This document shows, in pieces, positions 1 to 11,701 of a DNA stretch of 64,000 bases. Every line of letters begins with the position of its first letter. Positions within the stretch are counted from its first letter, which is position 1. This DNA comes from Kingdonia uniflora. Lineage: Eukaryota > Streptophyta > Magnoliopsida > Ranunculales > Circaeasteraceae. A program made the position numbers and the translations under genes. Location of the stretch: assembly GCA_014058105.1 (NCBI GenBank), contig JACGCM010000658.1, positions 620,001-684,000 on the forward strand, read 5' to 3'. The notes under the pieces were generated by a model. It made no database searches, was not told the DNA's origin, and worked only from the letters and a program-made list of their open reading frames with translations.

Positions 1-3
1 CCT

Positions 4-303
4 CTAACGAATACCTCCCGCTTTATCTTCATTTGTAATAGCTTCCTCCGCCAGCAGCCGCAGCCTATTTCGGTACTTCCTCTCGGATGTCAACAGATAA
101 TGGAAATGGACCATCTGGAAATAATTATCCTCTGCCTCCACCACCTCCTCATAGGTCATCCCATGGAATGTAGGGCACACCGGAATTGGCGTCGACAAGT
201 GCAAGGATTGGTGACCAAAATATCTGGCACGGAATTCTTCCATCTTCACTCAAATCCTAGCCTCCCAAGACTATTGCCTTGTCGTCACCATGTTTTCAAC
301 ACC
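4..303 (-). pseudogene. Small antisense accessory ORF, copy 1 (in element D)
   Basis: A minus-strand reading frame of about 100 codons, cut by the window edge. Visible stretches include EEFRARYFGHQS, VCPTFHGMTYEEV and LRLLAEEAIT. The same protein occurs at 11323-11650 inside the MULE and at 40132-40600 in element B. Upstream of the ATG the related frame continues (MVTTRQ) with stops, so this copy looks broken at its N-terminus. A TATA-like box on the same strand lies about 100 bp upstream, as in the other copies. I do not recognise the family. It is helix-rich, lacks cysteines arranged for zinc binding and shows no catalytic signature. Three-copy conservation supports a real former protein; its function is unknown. 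Confidence 0.6.
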
Positions 304-400
304 CAAAAAGTTCTAAGTCACAGTAAGACAGTTAATAAATGAAGGTTGAAGAAGAAGATTTAAGAGGATAACTTGGTCCATCACACAAGAATCTGAGTGC

Positions 401-410
401 TCTTTATACT
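401..410 (-). promoter_or_regulatory. TATA-like box for the small antisense ORF (element D)
   Basis: The minus strand reads agtataaaga. Equivalent boxes lie at 11702-11711 and 40648-40657, at similar distance from the related ORF. This is inference from position and conservation only. Confidence 0.4.
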
Positions 411-638
411 ACGGTCAGCATTAAAGCCGACTCTTCAAATTCACAACATCAGGAGGATTTCCCATCCAGCACAATTGACTAGGACCATTGGTTCTAGAAA
501 ACCCAAAAGCCACAAACAGATATTTATGAAGGTGCTTTGGAAATGATTCCCAAATATTTATTACAGTATTAATGAAGCTTCTCAACCAACACCACTCACC
601 CACGATGCGTCTCGTACTATTAGTTGAGAGGGGGCGAT

Positions 639-1209
639 TGTAGTGGCTTATTCCGTATCTTAAACTCATGCTTCATCTTCGACCATCATACGACTACTCA
701 ACTTCTTCAACAGACACGTAGCATAGTGTATAACACATTATAGTTATAGAGTTCTAGTCATCACTTTTGACATCTACATCAGCAGTTTGAGCCAAATAAT
801 GATCAATCATCAATGGAACAGTTACAAAATAGTAAGATCAGGCCGTTGCACAATCAAATCAAAGTTTATCAAATATATATTGTAACGTCCATCATTAAGG
901 ATAATAATGGTCATCAAACGGTCATATTATAGGACCTATAAATAAGAACAGAGAATTCCAGATGAAAGATGAATGAATCCTAACTCTAACACTCTATACT
1001 CGAATATTCATAATATCCTTTGTAATAGCTAGCAAATCTCAATAAGATCTCTCTATCTTTCTAAAATCCTTAAGAGAGGTCATAGTTTTTAACTTATTCA
1101 CAGGTTTTTCATGCTAAACTTTTGTGTCTGCTATTATTTACTGTTCATTAGCGTTCTGAGTATCTTTGGTATAAAGACTATGTTCGGATGATTAAATTAT
1201 GCTATTACA
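639..1209 (+). repeat. 3' LTR of element D (LTR type A)
   Basis: 571 bp from tgtagtggct to gctattaca. It is closely similar along its whole length to the LTR at 25992-26561 and to the partial one at 40889. It contains an aggacctataaataag segment near 930-945 that fits the promoter TATA of the LTR. The polypurine tract lies immediately before it and transporter pseudogene sequence immediately after it. Confidence 0.85.
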
Positions 1210-1539
1210 AGCATGGTCATGTATTATGGGCCCAAAATACTTGAGTTGGCTGGATATACTTATGGTAAATCTCTAATAATAGTTTCCCTCTTTACATCTA
1301 CTCTCCATTGGTTCTATATTTAGTATCCTGTACGCAGATAGTTTTAGGAGAAGAAGGATGTTACTGGCAAGTAGGTCTTTGATTACTATTTGCTATGCTT
1401 TACAAAGATTCAATCCGCTCACCATGCATTAGTAGTTTAAAGAGTAACCTGAAGATCTAAATTTAGCATGGTTCAACTGTAGCCCATGGTCGAACATCCG
1501 GGGAACTCTTATGTTCAAGGTGGGAACTCTGTAAGTAGA
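1210..1539 (+). pseudogene. Inositol/sugar transporter (MFS) exon fragment, copy 1
   Basis: Reads MVMYYGPKILELAGYTYGKS near its start, the QQ(V/L)xGINxxMYY helix region typical of plant inositol and other sugar transporters of the major facilitator superfamily. Further on, a W-x-C-S-P-W segment resembles the cysteine-containing extracellular loop of plant inositol transporters. The exon ends at a good splice donor (gtaagt, from 1534). Frameshifts and stops around 1320-1440 make it a pseudogene. Its first part, with the QQLAG motif, was separated by the element D insertion at 1209. Copy 2 at 50866-51393 is collinear. Assignment to the inositol rather than another sugar-transporter subfamily is tentative. 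Confidence 0.7.
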
Positions 1540-2890
1540 ACTTACTTCCTTACTATTTGTCTTTCTGAAGCCAAAGCTTTTAATATCTATTTACGAGGAA
1601 ACCTTATCATCCTGTGTTTTATTTTTAAACATTGTCATAAACAACATGGGTTATTATGGACATCTCAATGGCACTGCCCTCAAAAGGCTGGCTTTTATGT
1701 ATCTTTGTATATGGAAAACTCTCATTCTAAAAGCCTGGGTTCGCTGGTCCTAAAGCCCACGCAAATACTTATTTACGGTTTCTCATTCAACATTTAGCAC
1801 CTCAATCAGCCATCAACATTTTTAAGTGGAAAAAAATACAAACACCCCCTCACAGTGCCTTGAGCTTGATAAATGTGCTATAACCTCTCACCGTGAACAC
1901 GAAGTTTGCATCTCATTTAAATTTGAGTTTTGAGTCTTAAAGGTTAAGTGTTTCATCTAACATTAAGTCTCAACTGTCAGATTCGATAAGATCTTTGATG
2001 TTTGAGTTTGTAATCTGGCACCTAACACTTTTCATCTTTGAATCTTTGTAGTTTGAGTTTACAATTAGGTGCCTAACACTTATGCATCTGTTAAATTAAG
2101 TCGTTGCCGCTGGATATGCCTCCTTAACTTTAATTTATTAACTTATAAATTGAATACATTATTTGTCTAGCCTTTGAGTTTGAGTTGACGAGTTCTTAGA
2201 CCACAAGAAAGAGTGTAAGAGTCTAAGAGATGCTATAATGGCACTGTCGGAGACGTCATTGATCATACTGAAACTAAAACTTAGAAAAGAAAAAAGATGA
2301 GAGAATCACGGTTTCCTCACTTTGAAGTTTGAAGTATATGTAGGACCTTTACTCGTAATACAAGTTAAGTCTCCTTCAAATTAACATTTCCTCTGAGCTC
2401 CTGCAACTGTAATAACTACTACTACTTCTCCCAATCTTTAAAAACTAGGGTTTCAAAGCTCCCACATTTGCTTTTATGATCAAACTTATTGTAACAATGG
2501 CCAAATTTGAGATTCTAGAGTTGCTAAGCGTAGATTGCTGCAACTCTGCCTATACTTGTTGCTTCGATTCCTTCTTCTCGCCTAAGTTATTTTCATGAAG
2601 TTTTGTTGGGTTTCATCAGGAGAAGGAAGATCACGCAATCTTCATCCAATGTGAATGCTAATTGTAAACGTATAATTTTGCATAATTAGGTAAATTTAAT
2701 CTCATTTACTTGAAATTATGTTCTTCGTTTCGTCGTGGATGTTTGATTTTCTCGAATTAGTTGTGGTTTTGCTCATAAGTTTTGTAAAACTAGTTATGAA
2801 AATGGAAATTATGAAAATAAATACTACTTTTTGCCATCTTTTAAAATTAGACCCAGGGAACAATAAATTCCAAAATCGATACTGGCAAGA
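1540..2890. other. Non-coding stretch between transporter fragment and MULE
   Basis: 1540-1790 continues the transporter intron-like sequence that is also found around 51420-51505 and 62952-63100. An imperfect repeat (tttgagttt...cacctaacactt) occurs twice at 2003-2082. No supportable gene is seen. The 60-codon frame at 2718-2900 is AT-rich and has no recognisable motif. Confidence 0.5.
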
Positions 2891-2939
2891 GGAAATATAA
2901 GATTTGCCCCTACTAAAGTTGCAATATTACAGCAGACAA

Positions 2940-4260
2940 CCACCTATTTTTGGGCTCTACAAGTACGAGTGTCACATCCGGCATAATAAAAAATTGTAAA
3001 AAATTCTTTAACTTATTTAAAACTATTATATCAAGCCACATGCACGTGGAAGGCTGACATTGTCACCATCTCATAAACTACTTGTCATTTGTTTTAGTAC
3101 ATTTTATCCTACCTTTAACCAGATTTATTATTTGTAAGAAGGCAGACTCTTTCACCAATTATGTTACTATTTCTCATCGTTTATGGTTAGGTATTACCTG
3201 CAGCTCACAGGAGTTCGTCTATTTTTTGGCGCCAAAAACGATCTCGAGTCATCGAACAGTTTCTTCTTCTTACTCAACTGTAAAAACTATCCCAATTATT
3301 TGTCACAAACTGTCTGTGTGACTGCTGCCTACCAAGTGTTTGATTAAAGACTCATACTCTACACATTGGGCATGGAGGAAATGATGGTACTCGTAACTCC
3401 TGCTGATGGTACTCTACTCTACTCAACTCATAGAACAAGCGATGGTAAATCATCTATGTGGTTGCTGCCAACCAAACTATGTCATTTATTCAGTTAAACT
3501 CTAGAATTCTTTCAGAGAACTATGTCATTTGGTAACAAATAGTTGTCATTTGTCTTATATAACTTTGCCATTTGTTCAGCATACTTTATCATTTGTTTTG
3601 TATAACTTTGCCATTCTTTCAGAAAAATATCAATTGTTTGAATATTACAGTAGGTTTCTAAGCTGTGGGCTCCATAGGTAAGGCCACAGGTAAGGTCGTG
3701 GGCCCCACTAGTATGAAAGTCACTTCCTAAATAATAATTAAAAAAGGTTGAATCATTTAAAAATATATTATCACACCACGTATCTAAATTTAATTCCTTG
3801 ATGTACACATGTTATTACTATTTCGTGACGTATAAGGCAGACCCTGTCACCCTTTCATGCATTTGTTATCAGTTGTTGATGTTAATTTGTCATGCTTTTA
3901 AACATAAGTTATATTGAATCATGTAAACTCTGCCACCATCAGTTATATTATTTGGCATTTGGTTACAGTTATTTAGGGTTAGGCAATACATGCAATTCAC
4001 ACGAGTTCGTCTGGCTTTTGGCACCAAAAACTATCCCCATTCCTCAAACACTTTCTTCTTACATGACCACGACAAAGATCGTAAAGACCACAAAACTGTC
4101 CTATTTCTACAAATTGTGTGTCTGATTGACAACTGTAAAAACCATCCCGATCGCACAAACTATTTCCAAAAAAATCATCGTGATTCTACCTATCGTGTGT
4201 GTGTGTGATTTTAGTGTTATATCAGTGGTAAATCATCTGTGTGACTATTGCCTACCATGT
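2940..4260 (+). repeat. Direct duplication in the left end of the MULE
   Basis: About 2940-3480 and about 3665-4265 align in order: a gggctc(c)-rich start, an AT-rich block with a conserved atcacaccac/atcaagccac segment, a ggcagac..tgtcacc block, gagttcgtct...ggc(g/a)ccaaaaac, and the shared end ctgcctacca(a/t)gtgtttgatt. The repeat length is about 700 bp including indels. Coding-like frames inside (79 and 77 codons) are conserved only because the DNA is duplicated, so I do not call them genes. Confidence 0.65.
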
Positions 4261-4300
4261 GTTTGATTAAAGTATGCTTTTTTTTCTTCTTCCACAATAA

Positions 4301-7300
4301 AGTCTAATAAAGAAGCAATTGATCAAGTTGACAAGGAGAACCAAACACAGGAGGGTGGAGCCAAGAAGGGCACCTCTAATGCTAAAAATTACACCTCTCG
4401 GTGTACAGGTGTGGGACTTAACAAAATGTTTGCAGCTCTGCCTAAAGAGGAGAAGGGTGTTCTTCGTACCACTTACTTTGTACCCTTACTGCTGATTGAT
4501 CCATTATCGATGATGTCGATGTTGGTTATGGAGATATTTGATCGTCATCTTGGTGATATGAAGTTCCAATTTGGGGGGATAGTAATTCAGATAAAACCCA
4601 TTCATGTTTGCCTGATTTTGGGGCTACCTGTCTCTCCTATTGCAAATAAGTTCTTATTTCTTGATCCTGAGCATATGACGAATTTAAGAATAAGGCGATT
4701 CCCAAGAAGAAGAATACATATGGTTTGAAGGAAATTGATGATGCTTTAAAATAGGTAAAATTGGAAAGGCATCATGGTAAGGTTCTTATTTATCATTTGT
4801 TTTGTCTGCTTTATCATCGTTCATCATTGTATTTGTTAGCCCAAAATTTTTGGCATTGTATTTGCAATTTTTAGGTCATTATTTATTGAGGTTCTTATCA
4901 TTATATTGTTTATTATTTAGCATTTTTTACCCATTCTTATTTTTAGCCGTATGTGATTTTGTTTTGCAGGCGATGTTCTTCGATTAAATTTGTTAAAAAT
5001 TATACTATCATTTCTCATCCCGAACAAGGGAAAAAACGTTGGGGTGAAGTATGTTGATCTGGTTGATGATCTACAATAGTTCAGTAGATTCCCCTGGGGT
5101 GAGCAAGTCTGTAATTTCTTGTGGAGTCAAAAAGTGAAGTTTACCGATTATCGATCAACCGCTGATAAAAAATCTTATAAAGCTTTATCAATGCACGGAT
5201 GTACCTGGGTATTGAGGATATGGACTTTTCTTTATATTCTGAGCCTAAAGTTTCCATAAATTGAGCAATCCATACATTTGTTCTCTAAGCTACAGGGATG
5301 GAGGATGACATCCTTTAAGCGTCACCAAATTATGACGTTTAAAAAGTTTTTTGCTAACCCCAAATTGCTGGTAATAGCAATAAAGCCCTCTGAGACTGAC
5401 ATGCAGCAAGATCTTGTGCAAGAGGCCATGATAATCTTCCATTCTTTGTATGATTTTGATTCGTTTATTGCTTCCTTATCATTTAATTTAGGCTTTGTAT
5501 CATTTTATTTGCTTAGATTTAGCATTTTGTATCCTCTTCTTATCATTTGTTTGATTTTTCTATGTCATTATTAAGTTTTCTATTATCATTGTTAGACTTT
5601 ATTCTATCATTTCTAAGTTGCCCTCTGTCATCGTTATCTATTTGAATATTTTAGAGAAATCACATCGAAGCACCTACAATCGGCGATGCACCTACAATTG
5701 AACCACCTGCAATCGATGTACCTATAGTCAGTATGCCTGTAGTAGGTAGCAGTTCTTCTGCCACTGAGATCAGAACTATAGTGGTTAGGGTATGCTCTCA
5801 GTTGAAAGAACATGGTAAAATATTACAAAAGTTGGATGACCATGGTAACATTTTGCATAACCATGGTAAAATGTTAGAATAAATTTTGATGTCTATAGTT
5901 AGAGACAATACTCTACCACTTAGAGATACTCCACTCCTTGGGTAGTACCAGTTTTCTACTACTGAGAAAATCGTGAAACGCAACGAGAAGAAGGTAATGA
6001 GAAAGAAGATGGGAAAAGGAAGAAGGCGGAGCTGAGAACCTGGTAAAGAGACCTCCAATAAAAAAATCAAAAGATTGAATAGAAGAATAAAGGTAAGGGA
6101 GAAAGGCAGAAGAAGATGAATGCCAACAAGAAGAACAAGAAGGCAGAAGAAGCTGATGTGCCCCTGAAGAAAAAGGCACAAAGATAGAAGATCTCACTGA
6201 TGAATAATTGGATCATGTCCCACTAATCCAATTGAAAACCTTAATCCCCAAGATCCCCATGAGGATATGGCTAATAGAGTGCCAAGGAAGAGACAGACAG
6301 AATTCCCAAAACTTGAGAATATTCTGTCAACTACAAAAAATTTACTTCAGCAAGTTGCGCCTGAAGAGGGATTGGACGTGGTAAAAGATTTAATGGTAGA
6401 TGATGATGTTGAAGTTGGGAGGGAAGTAAATTTGAAAGCGATATCGTCTGAATATGGTGGTGATCTTTTAGAGGTATCATCCATTTGTTACTTCTTATCA
6501 TTTATATGATTTTATTCGACATTTATCTTTCAAAATATTGGCATTTACTTTATGACCTTTGTCATTTGTTCATATATTTGTCATTTGTTCAATTTTTTTT
6601 TGTATTTGTTACATTATTTTTGTCATTCTCTTTTCCAGAACTTTTATTTGTTATGAATTCTTTGTTCATTTTATTTATTATATGTGAAGTTGAAGAAAGG
6701 TAGATAGACGGCGAGGAGAAAGCTGAAGATGATAAAGAGCAACTTCAAGTTGCAAATGAAGAGGAAGTTCAAGAGATATTTATCTAATATTTTTTATGAG
6801 CTATCTATCATATTTGTTACTTCCTTGTTGTTTGTTTATTTAATTTTATCATTCATAGTATGTATGTATATCCTATTTTACAGATGGAGGATTCAGAACA
6901 AGAAACTGTAGTGGTGTATTATGATGGTAAAAAAGATGTAGTGGAAGAAGCCAATGAGGTTTTTAGCTAATATTTGTTTGTATTGAGCTATCCATAATAT
7001 TAACATCACCTATCGATATTATTCTTAATTTTTTTCTTCTTTACTATTTGGTGTACAGACTATTGTAGCAAAAACTGATATAGTATTCTTTGGCTAAGAA
7101 GAAGTTGTTGGTGAAGCTTATCAGGTAACTTATCATTTGTTTGCAAGTTACTTCTCATTTTATTCTTTTATTTTTCCATATCTTGTATCACTTTTATCAT
7201 TTGTAGTATGTTTATTTACAGGCTAATACATACCAAACAACTGCTGTATCTTTCGAGGAACAGACTATGGAGGTTGCAAAAACTGAAGATGAAGCTAGTC

Positions 7301-9043
7301 AGGTAACTTATTTGTTCTTTGCTGGTAACTTTTCATTTTCTTCTTTTATTTTACCATATCTTATATCACTCTTATCATTTGTAGTCTGTTAATTTATAAG
7401 CTAGTGTAGAACAAACAACTGTTGTATCTGTCGTTGAACAGACTATGAAGGTTACAAAAATAGAAGATAAAGATCATTAGGTAACTTATCATTTCTTTGC
7501 CGGTAACTTCTCATTTTATTCTATTTATGTTCCCATATCTTTTATCATTCTTATCATTTGAAGTCTGTTTATGTACAGACTAAAAAGGGTAAAGATGAGG
7601 TGAAACAGAGTAAAGAGGAGGTGGCTGAAGGCAAGGATGATGATGATGGAAATTCACAAAAAAAACCAGACCCTGTCCAAGTAATAAAAGAAATGGTTGT
7701 TGACCAAACCAATGTATGAAGTACTTTTAAACCAAACAACTGGTTTATTACTCATTCTCATGTAATTTGAACATTTATATTTCATTTTCTTATTTCGACA
7801 TATCTTTTTCAGCTTGTTTTAATGGAGTCAGAAGTTAATGTCACCTTAAAGAAGAGTCATACACTATCTAACAAAGATAATAATGAAAAAGCCTTTAAAA
7901 TGGCTTGTCAAATGAACCTATTGTATGCTCACCTTGACGAGCTTCTTCCAGGAGTATTATTAGAATCTTTTATTCAAAGACCTATCTCCCAGGATGAGAA
8001 AAACCAGGTAGATCAAGTTTGGTCACTGTGGAAAGATGAATTATCTTCTGAAGTTAAGAAAGACAACATGAGTACCTATAGGAGGATAGGTAAAGAAACT
8101 GTTTGCCTTAACGCTTTCTGCACCTTATATCCATAACAATAGTTGGATAATGAGGTATTTATCTCATTTATTACTTTTCCTCTATTATTTGTTCAAGAGT
8201 CTCTACCATTTTTTTTCAAATTATCTGTCCTTTATTCGTTTGTACTTTATCATTTGTTTTGTCTTTGCTGTCATTTGTATTATTGAACTTTATCATTTTT
8301 GTTATCTAATTTGTCATTTTCTTTTTTTGTTCAGGTCATTGATGTGTACATTAAAGCCCTGATTCAATATTTTGGTACACAACATCGTGTCCGCTCAGAT
8401 AAAGAAAAGATTGTGCTGACGGATGTCTATTCCTGTCAATATATTGGCAGGGCTTTCAATGTCTGGACTAATATTATGTCATCTCTAATAGGTGTGGAAT
8501 TGAAGAAGAAATTAATTTGGGAACAAATTACATCTATGAAATGGGATCGTTCAGTTTTTAATTACTTTCATCGAGAAGATTTGAAAGTGGTCAATTCAAA
8601 ATTAATACTCATTTCCTCGAATCGTAATGACAACCACTGGGTCCTTTATAGTGTGTCCTTTAAGGGAAGAAATATATGCATCTGCGATTTACTGGTAGAT
8701 GCAAAAATTATAAAAACAAAGAAGAAGAAGTTATATCCTGGATACCAGCGTATTGAAGATCAGTTATCAAAGATCCTCCCCAAAATATTGATATGGACAG
8801 ATTTCGCTGATCGTAGTAGTCCACCTACTGGTTCAGAGGTAAAAACTTATGGTCTAAACTCCAAATAGACAACTTGTTTAGGAAAATGTCTAATACAGCC
8901 AAATGGTTATGATTGTGGGGTTTATATGCTTGTCTTTATGGACAATATCCTAAGGGGGGTGAAATTTCCAGATCTGATAGACGGTGATGAATGCCATTAC
9001 ACAATCACTTATGAAATATTGAGGCTGGAAGTTGAGCCATAGG
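4301..9043 (+). pseudogene. Kaonashi MULE Ulp1-like cysteine protease gene (DUF1985 + C48)
   Basis: A multi-exon gene. Exon 1 (about 4301-4752) encodes YFVPLLLIDP and GDMKFQFGG, the start of a DUF1985-like domain. The next exon (4971-5455) continues it (KYVDLVDDL, FPWGEQVCNF) with two in-frame stops. Middle exons are acidic and repetitive (5655-5881, 6267-6473 and a triplicated unit near 7030-7480). The C-terminal exon (8334-9043) holds the Ulp1/C48 protease: His in NHWVLYS (8632-8650), Asp in ICDLLVD (8680-8700), then Gln and Cys in QPNGYDCGVY (8896-8925). All four catalytic-type residues are present, but a TAG at 8866-8868 separates His/Asp from Cys. There is also a frameshift near 4690. 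Relatives cleave SUMO-like modifiers; the role in transposition is unknown. Confidence 0.8.
7123..7656 (+). repeat. 178-bp exon-plus-intron unit repeated in tandem
   Basis: Units start at aggtaact, at 7123, 7301 and 7479, exactly 178 bp apart. Each contains an intron rich in tcatttg(t) and, in the first two, a short acidic exon (QTMEVAKTEDEAS-like). An older, diverged exon at about 7060-7124 precedes them. The duplication expands the acidic spacer between the DUF1985 and protease domains. Splice signals are preserved in unit 1 but degraded in unit 2 (acceptor ttataag, stop before the donor). Confidence 0.75.
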
Positions 9044-9099
9044 ATATTTTTAAAAACTTTGATCTATATTTTATTGTAATGTATAATTTTTGTAATTTT

Positions 9100-10688
9100 G
9101 TAAAGTTATAAATAATTAATATCATTCATTTATATGATCTTTCTTATTTGCTATATCTTCTTTGTCATTCGTATATGACATATTTGTTAGAATGGAGTTA
9201 GAATCTAGTCTGTATAGGTAGATTATTATTTATTATGTATAATTTGTCATTCGTTTCATATGATTTGTCATTTGTTATCATAAATTTATCATTTCTTCTG
9301 TATGATTTGTCATTTGTTTCATATAATTTGGCATTTTTTATCATAGATTTATCATTTATTATATATGATTTGGCATTTGTTATCTAAGATTTATCATTTA
9401 TTATCTATGATTTGTCATTCGCTGTATATTTGTTGTCATTCGTCGTCTATGACTTGTCATTCGTTATATATGATTTGTCATTTAATATATTTATTTTATA
9501 GATAGACAACATTTGATGTAAGTCAATGGTCTATTTGGTTAATTGATATAATAAATTATATTTGTTTGTAAGCAGATAACATTTGTTCTTAAAAACACGA
9601 TTATTTATTTGTTAACTATGATTTGTCATTTGTTAACTATAATTTATCATTTGTTATTTATGATTTGTCATTCGTTATATATTAGTTGTCATTCGTCATC
9701 TTTGACTTGTCATTTGTTATATATGATTTGTCATTTGGTATCTACGAAAAATTGATCTATTTATTTTGTAGATAAACAACATTTGATGTAAGTCAATGGT
9801 CTATTTGGTTATTTGATATAAAGAATTATGTTGTTTATAAGTAGACAGTATTTGTACTTAAAAAAATGATTATTCATTTGTTAACTATGGTTTGTCATTT
9901 GTTAACTATGATTTGTCATTTGTTATCTATGATTTGTCATTTGTTAACTATAATTTGTTATTTGTTATCTATCAATGGTCTATTTGGTTATTTGATATAA
10001 TGAATTGTGTTTGTTTGTTAGTAGACAATATTTGTACTTAAAAAATTTGTTATCTATGATTTATTATTTGTTAACTATGGTTTGTCATTTGTTACCAATG
10101 ATTTGTCATTTGTTAACTATGATTTATCATTTGTTACTTATGATTTGTCATTTGTTACCAATAATTTGTCATTTGTTAACTATCAATGGTCTATTTGGTT
10201 ATTTAATATAATAAATTGTATTTGTTTTTAAGTAGACAATATTTGTACTTAAAAAATTTATTATCTATGATTTGTCATTTGTTATCTATAATTTGTCATT
10301 TGTTACCTATCAACGGTCTATTTGGTTATTTGATATAATGAATTGTGTTTGTTTATTAGTAGACATCATTTGTACTTAAAAAATTTGTTATCTATGATTT
10401 GTTATTTGTTATCTATGATTTGTCATTTGTTACCAATGATTTGTCATTTGTTAACTATCAATGGTCTATTTGGTTATTTGATATAATGAATTGTGTTTGT
10501 TTGTTAGTAGACAATATTTGTACTTAAATTTTTTGTTATATATGATTTGTCATTTGTTATCTATGATTTATCATTTATTGCCTATCAATGGTCTATTCTA
10601 ACAAATATGTCATATATGAATGATAAAAAAGATATAACAAATGAGAAAGATCATATAAATGAATGATATTAACTGTTTATAACTTTAC
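9100..10688. repeat. 95-bp inverted repeat enclosing a tandem array
   Basis: The left arm 9100-9194 and right arm 10595-10688 are reverse complements over about 95 bp (for example cattcatttatatgatcttt on the left and its complement on the right). They enclose about 1.4 kb of AT-rich array. The left arm starts just downstream of the Ulp1 stop codon. If transcribed through, the RNA could fold into a long stem-loop. Whether this is a nested foldback element or an inversion product of the MULE's own 3' UTR is not clear. I saw no target duplication. Confidence 0.7.
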
Positions 10689-11115
10689 ATAAATTAATGG
10701 TCTATTTGTTCTTAAAATTATGATTATTTATTTGTTATACAGGATTTGACATTTGTTAGTTATGACTTGTCATTTTTTATATGAGACTTGTCATTTGTTA
10801 TAGTTCTCATCCAGTTCTAATTTTTTTTTGTGAAATCATTTGCTATATATGGTTTATCATTTGTTAAAATACATTTATCATTCGTTATATATTATTTGTC
10901 ATCTTTCATCTATATATGGTGTCATTTGTTATATATTATTTGTCATTTTTCATCTATGATTTGGTGTTCGTTATATATTTGCGAACTATTTGTTAACTAT
11001 GATTTCACATTTGTTATCAGAGATTTTTCATTTGCAATATATGATTTTACATTTTTAATATGAGATTTGTCACTTTTTATAGAGATTTATCATTTATTAT
11101 CTATGATTTGTCATC
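9195..11115 (+). repeat. 21-bp tandem array (gatttgtcatttgttatctat) with higher-order units
   Basis: The 21-bp unit is repeated with variation through 9240-10590 and again at 10745-11115. It is punctuated by a longer unit beginning caatggtctatttggtta, seen near 9523, 9793, 9972, 10184, 10310 and 10457, giving higher-order periods of about 130-270 bp. The core tcatttgt is the same motif found across introns of both MULE genes. Frames inside it (for example 10005-10211) are repeat artefacts. Confidence 0.8.
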
Positions 11116-11322
11116 ATATTCATCTTCAGCATGCTAAGATTATATTTCTTTAGTTCAAAATTCCAATACTCATTGGGCACAAAAAAGTAAATTTCATTAA
11201 CTCAAATATATTATTATAGATCACAATTTACATTACATCAATTTAAATCAGTTTACACACTCGAAGGTGGTGGTGGTGGTCGATCTCCCCTACCGCTACC
11301 ACCACCGTATCTTCCTCTAATT

Positions 11323-11650
11323 CTACTCAGGGTAATAACAAGACATCATCAAACGTATATCAGCTGCTTCATTTGCCCCTGTAACAACATCCTCTGCCAG
11401 AAGATGTTGACCAATTCTCTGACCCTGCTCTGACGTCACCATATAGTGAAAGTGGAGCATTTGATAATAATTGTCATTCACCTCTTCTACCTCTTCATGC
11501 GTCATCCCATGGAAGGTAGGATACACTGGAATGGGAGTAGGAAGTTCAAGAGACTGGGTCCCAAAGTATCGTAGCCGCAGCTCTTACATCTTGGCAAGAA
11601 CCTTAGCCTCGGATGCTTGATGTCTGGTGGTCACTACCTTCTTCACAGAG
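11323..11650 (-). pseudogene. Small antisense accessory ORF, copy 2 (inside the MULE)
   Basis: This minus-strand frame encodes VTTRHQASEAKVLAKM, a stop, then ELRLRYFGTQSLELPTP, YPTFHGMTHEEVEEVNDN and HLLAEDVVTGANEAADIRL, ending in MSCYYPE. It aligns over its full length with the ORFs in LTR elements D (4-303) and B (40132-40600). The uninterrupted part runs from 11526 or slightly upstream to 11323; one TAA follows the KM. It lies between the tandem array and the coiled-coil ORF. A TATA-like box sits upstream on the same strand. The family is not recognised. Its presence in a DNA transposon and in LTR elements is unusual. Confidence 0.65.
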
Positions 11651-11701
11651 CAGTTACAGTGGAAATAGTTGTACAAGATTAAAATATAAGGAAGTATGGT
11701 A

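Larger units (their letters stand above)
1..1209 (+). mobile_element. Tat-type Ty3/gypsy element D, 3' end
   Basis: This is the 3' part of an LTR retrotransposon whose body lies left of the window. The last internal 638 bp match the stretch before the LTR of element B (about 40150-40888) and include the same minus-strand small ORF. A purine tract (gagagggggcga, about 626-637) ends just before the LTR, as expected of a polypurine tract that primes plus-strand synthesis. The element ends inside a transporter pseudogene, and copy 2 of that pseudogene near 51050 shows the uninterrupted sequence. Assignment to the Tat lineage rests on relatedness to elements A and B, whose pol is visible. No D pol lies in the window. 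Confidence 0.8.

Noticed and set aside
3082..4125. Two similar ~78-codon frames (VHFILPLTRFIICKK.. and ..YLGLGNTCNSHEFVW)
   Set aside because: Similarity comes from the direct DNA duplication; no start context, no domain, and the frames shift relative to each other.
5798..6197. Two overlapping minus-strand frames of 127 and 94 codons
   Set aside because: Antisense shadow of the lysine/glutamate-rich spacer of the Ulp1 gene; hydrophobic complement of a purine-rich strand.
8840..8868. A 30-nt intron removing the stop in the Ulp1 exon
   Set aside because: Too short for a plant intron; the downstream frame is the same, so a point mutation to TAG is simpler.
10005..11063. Several hydrophobic frames such as repeated YHLLTMICHLL
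   Set aside because: Translation of the 21-bp tandem array.
9100..11115. CRISPR-like appearance of regularly spaced repeats
   Set aside because: Repeats are contiguous AT-rich tandem units without unique spacers, in a plant nuclear context.
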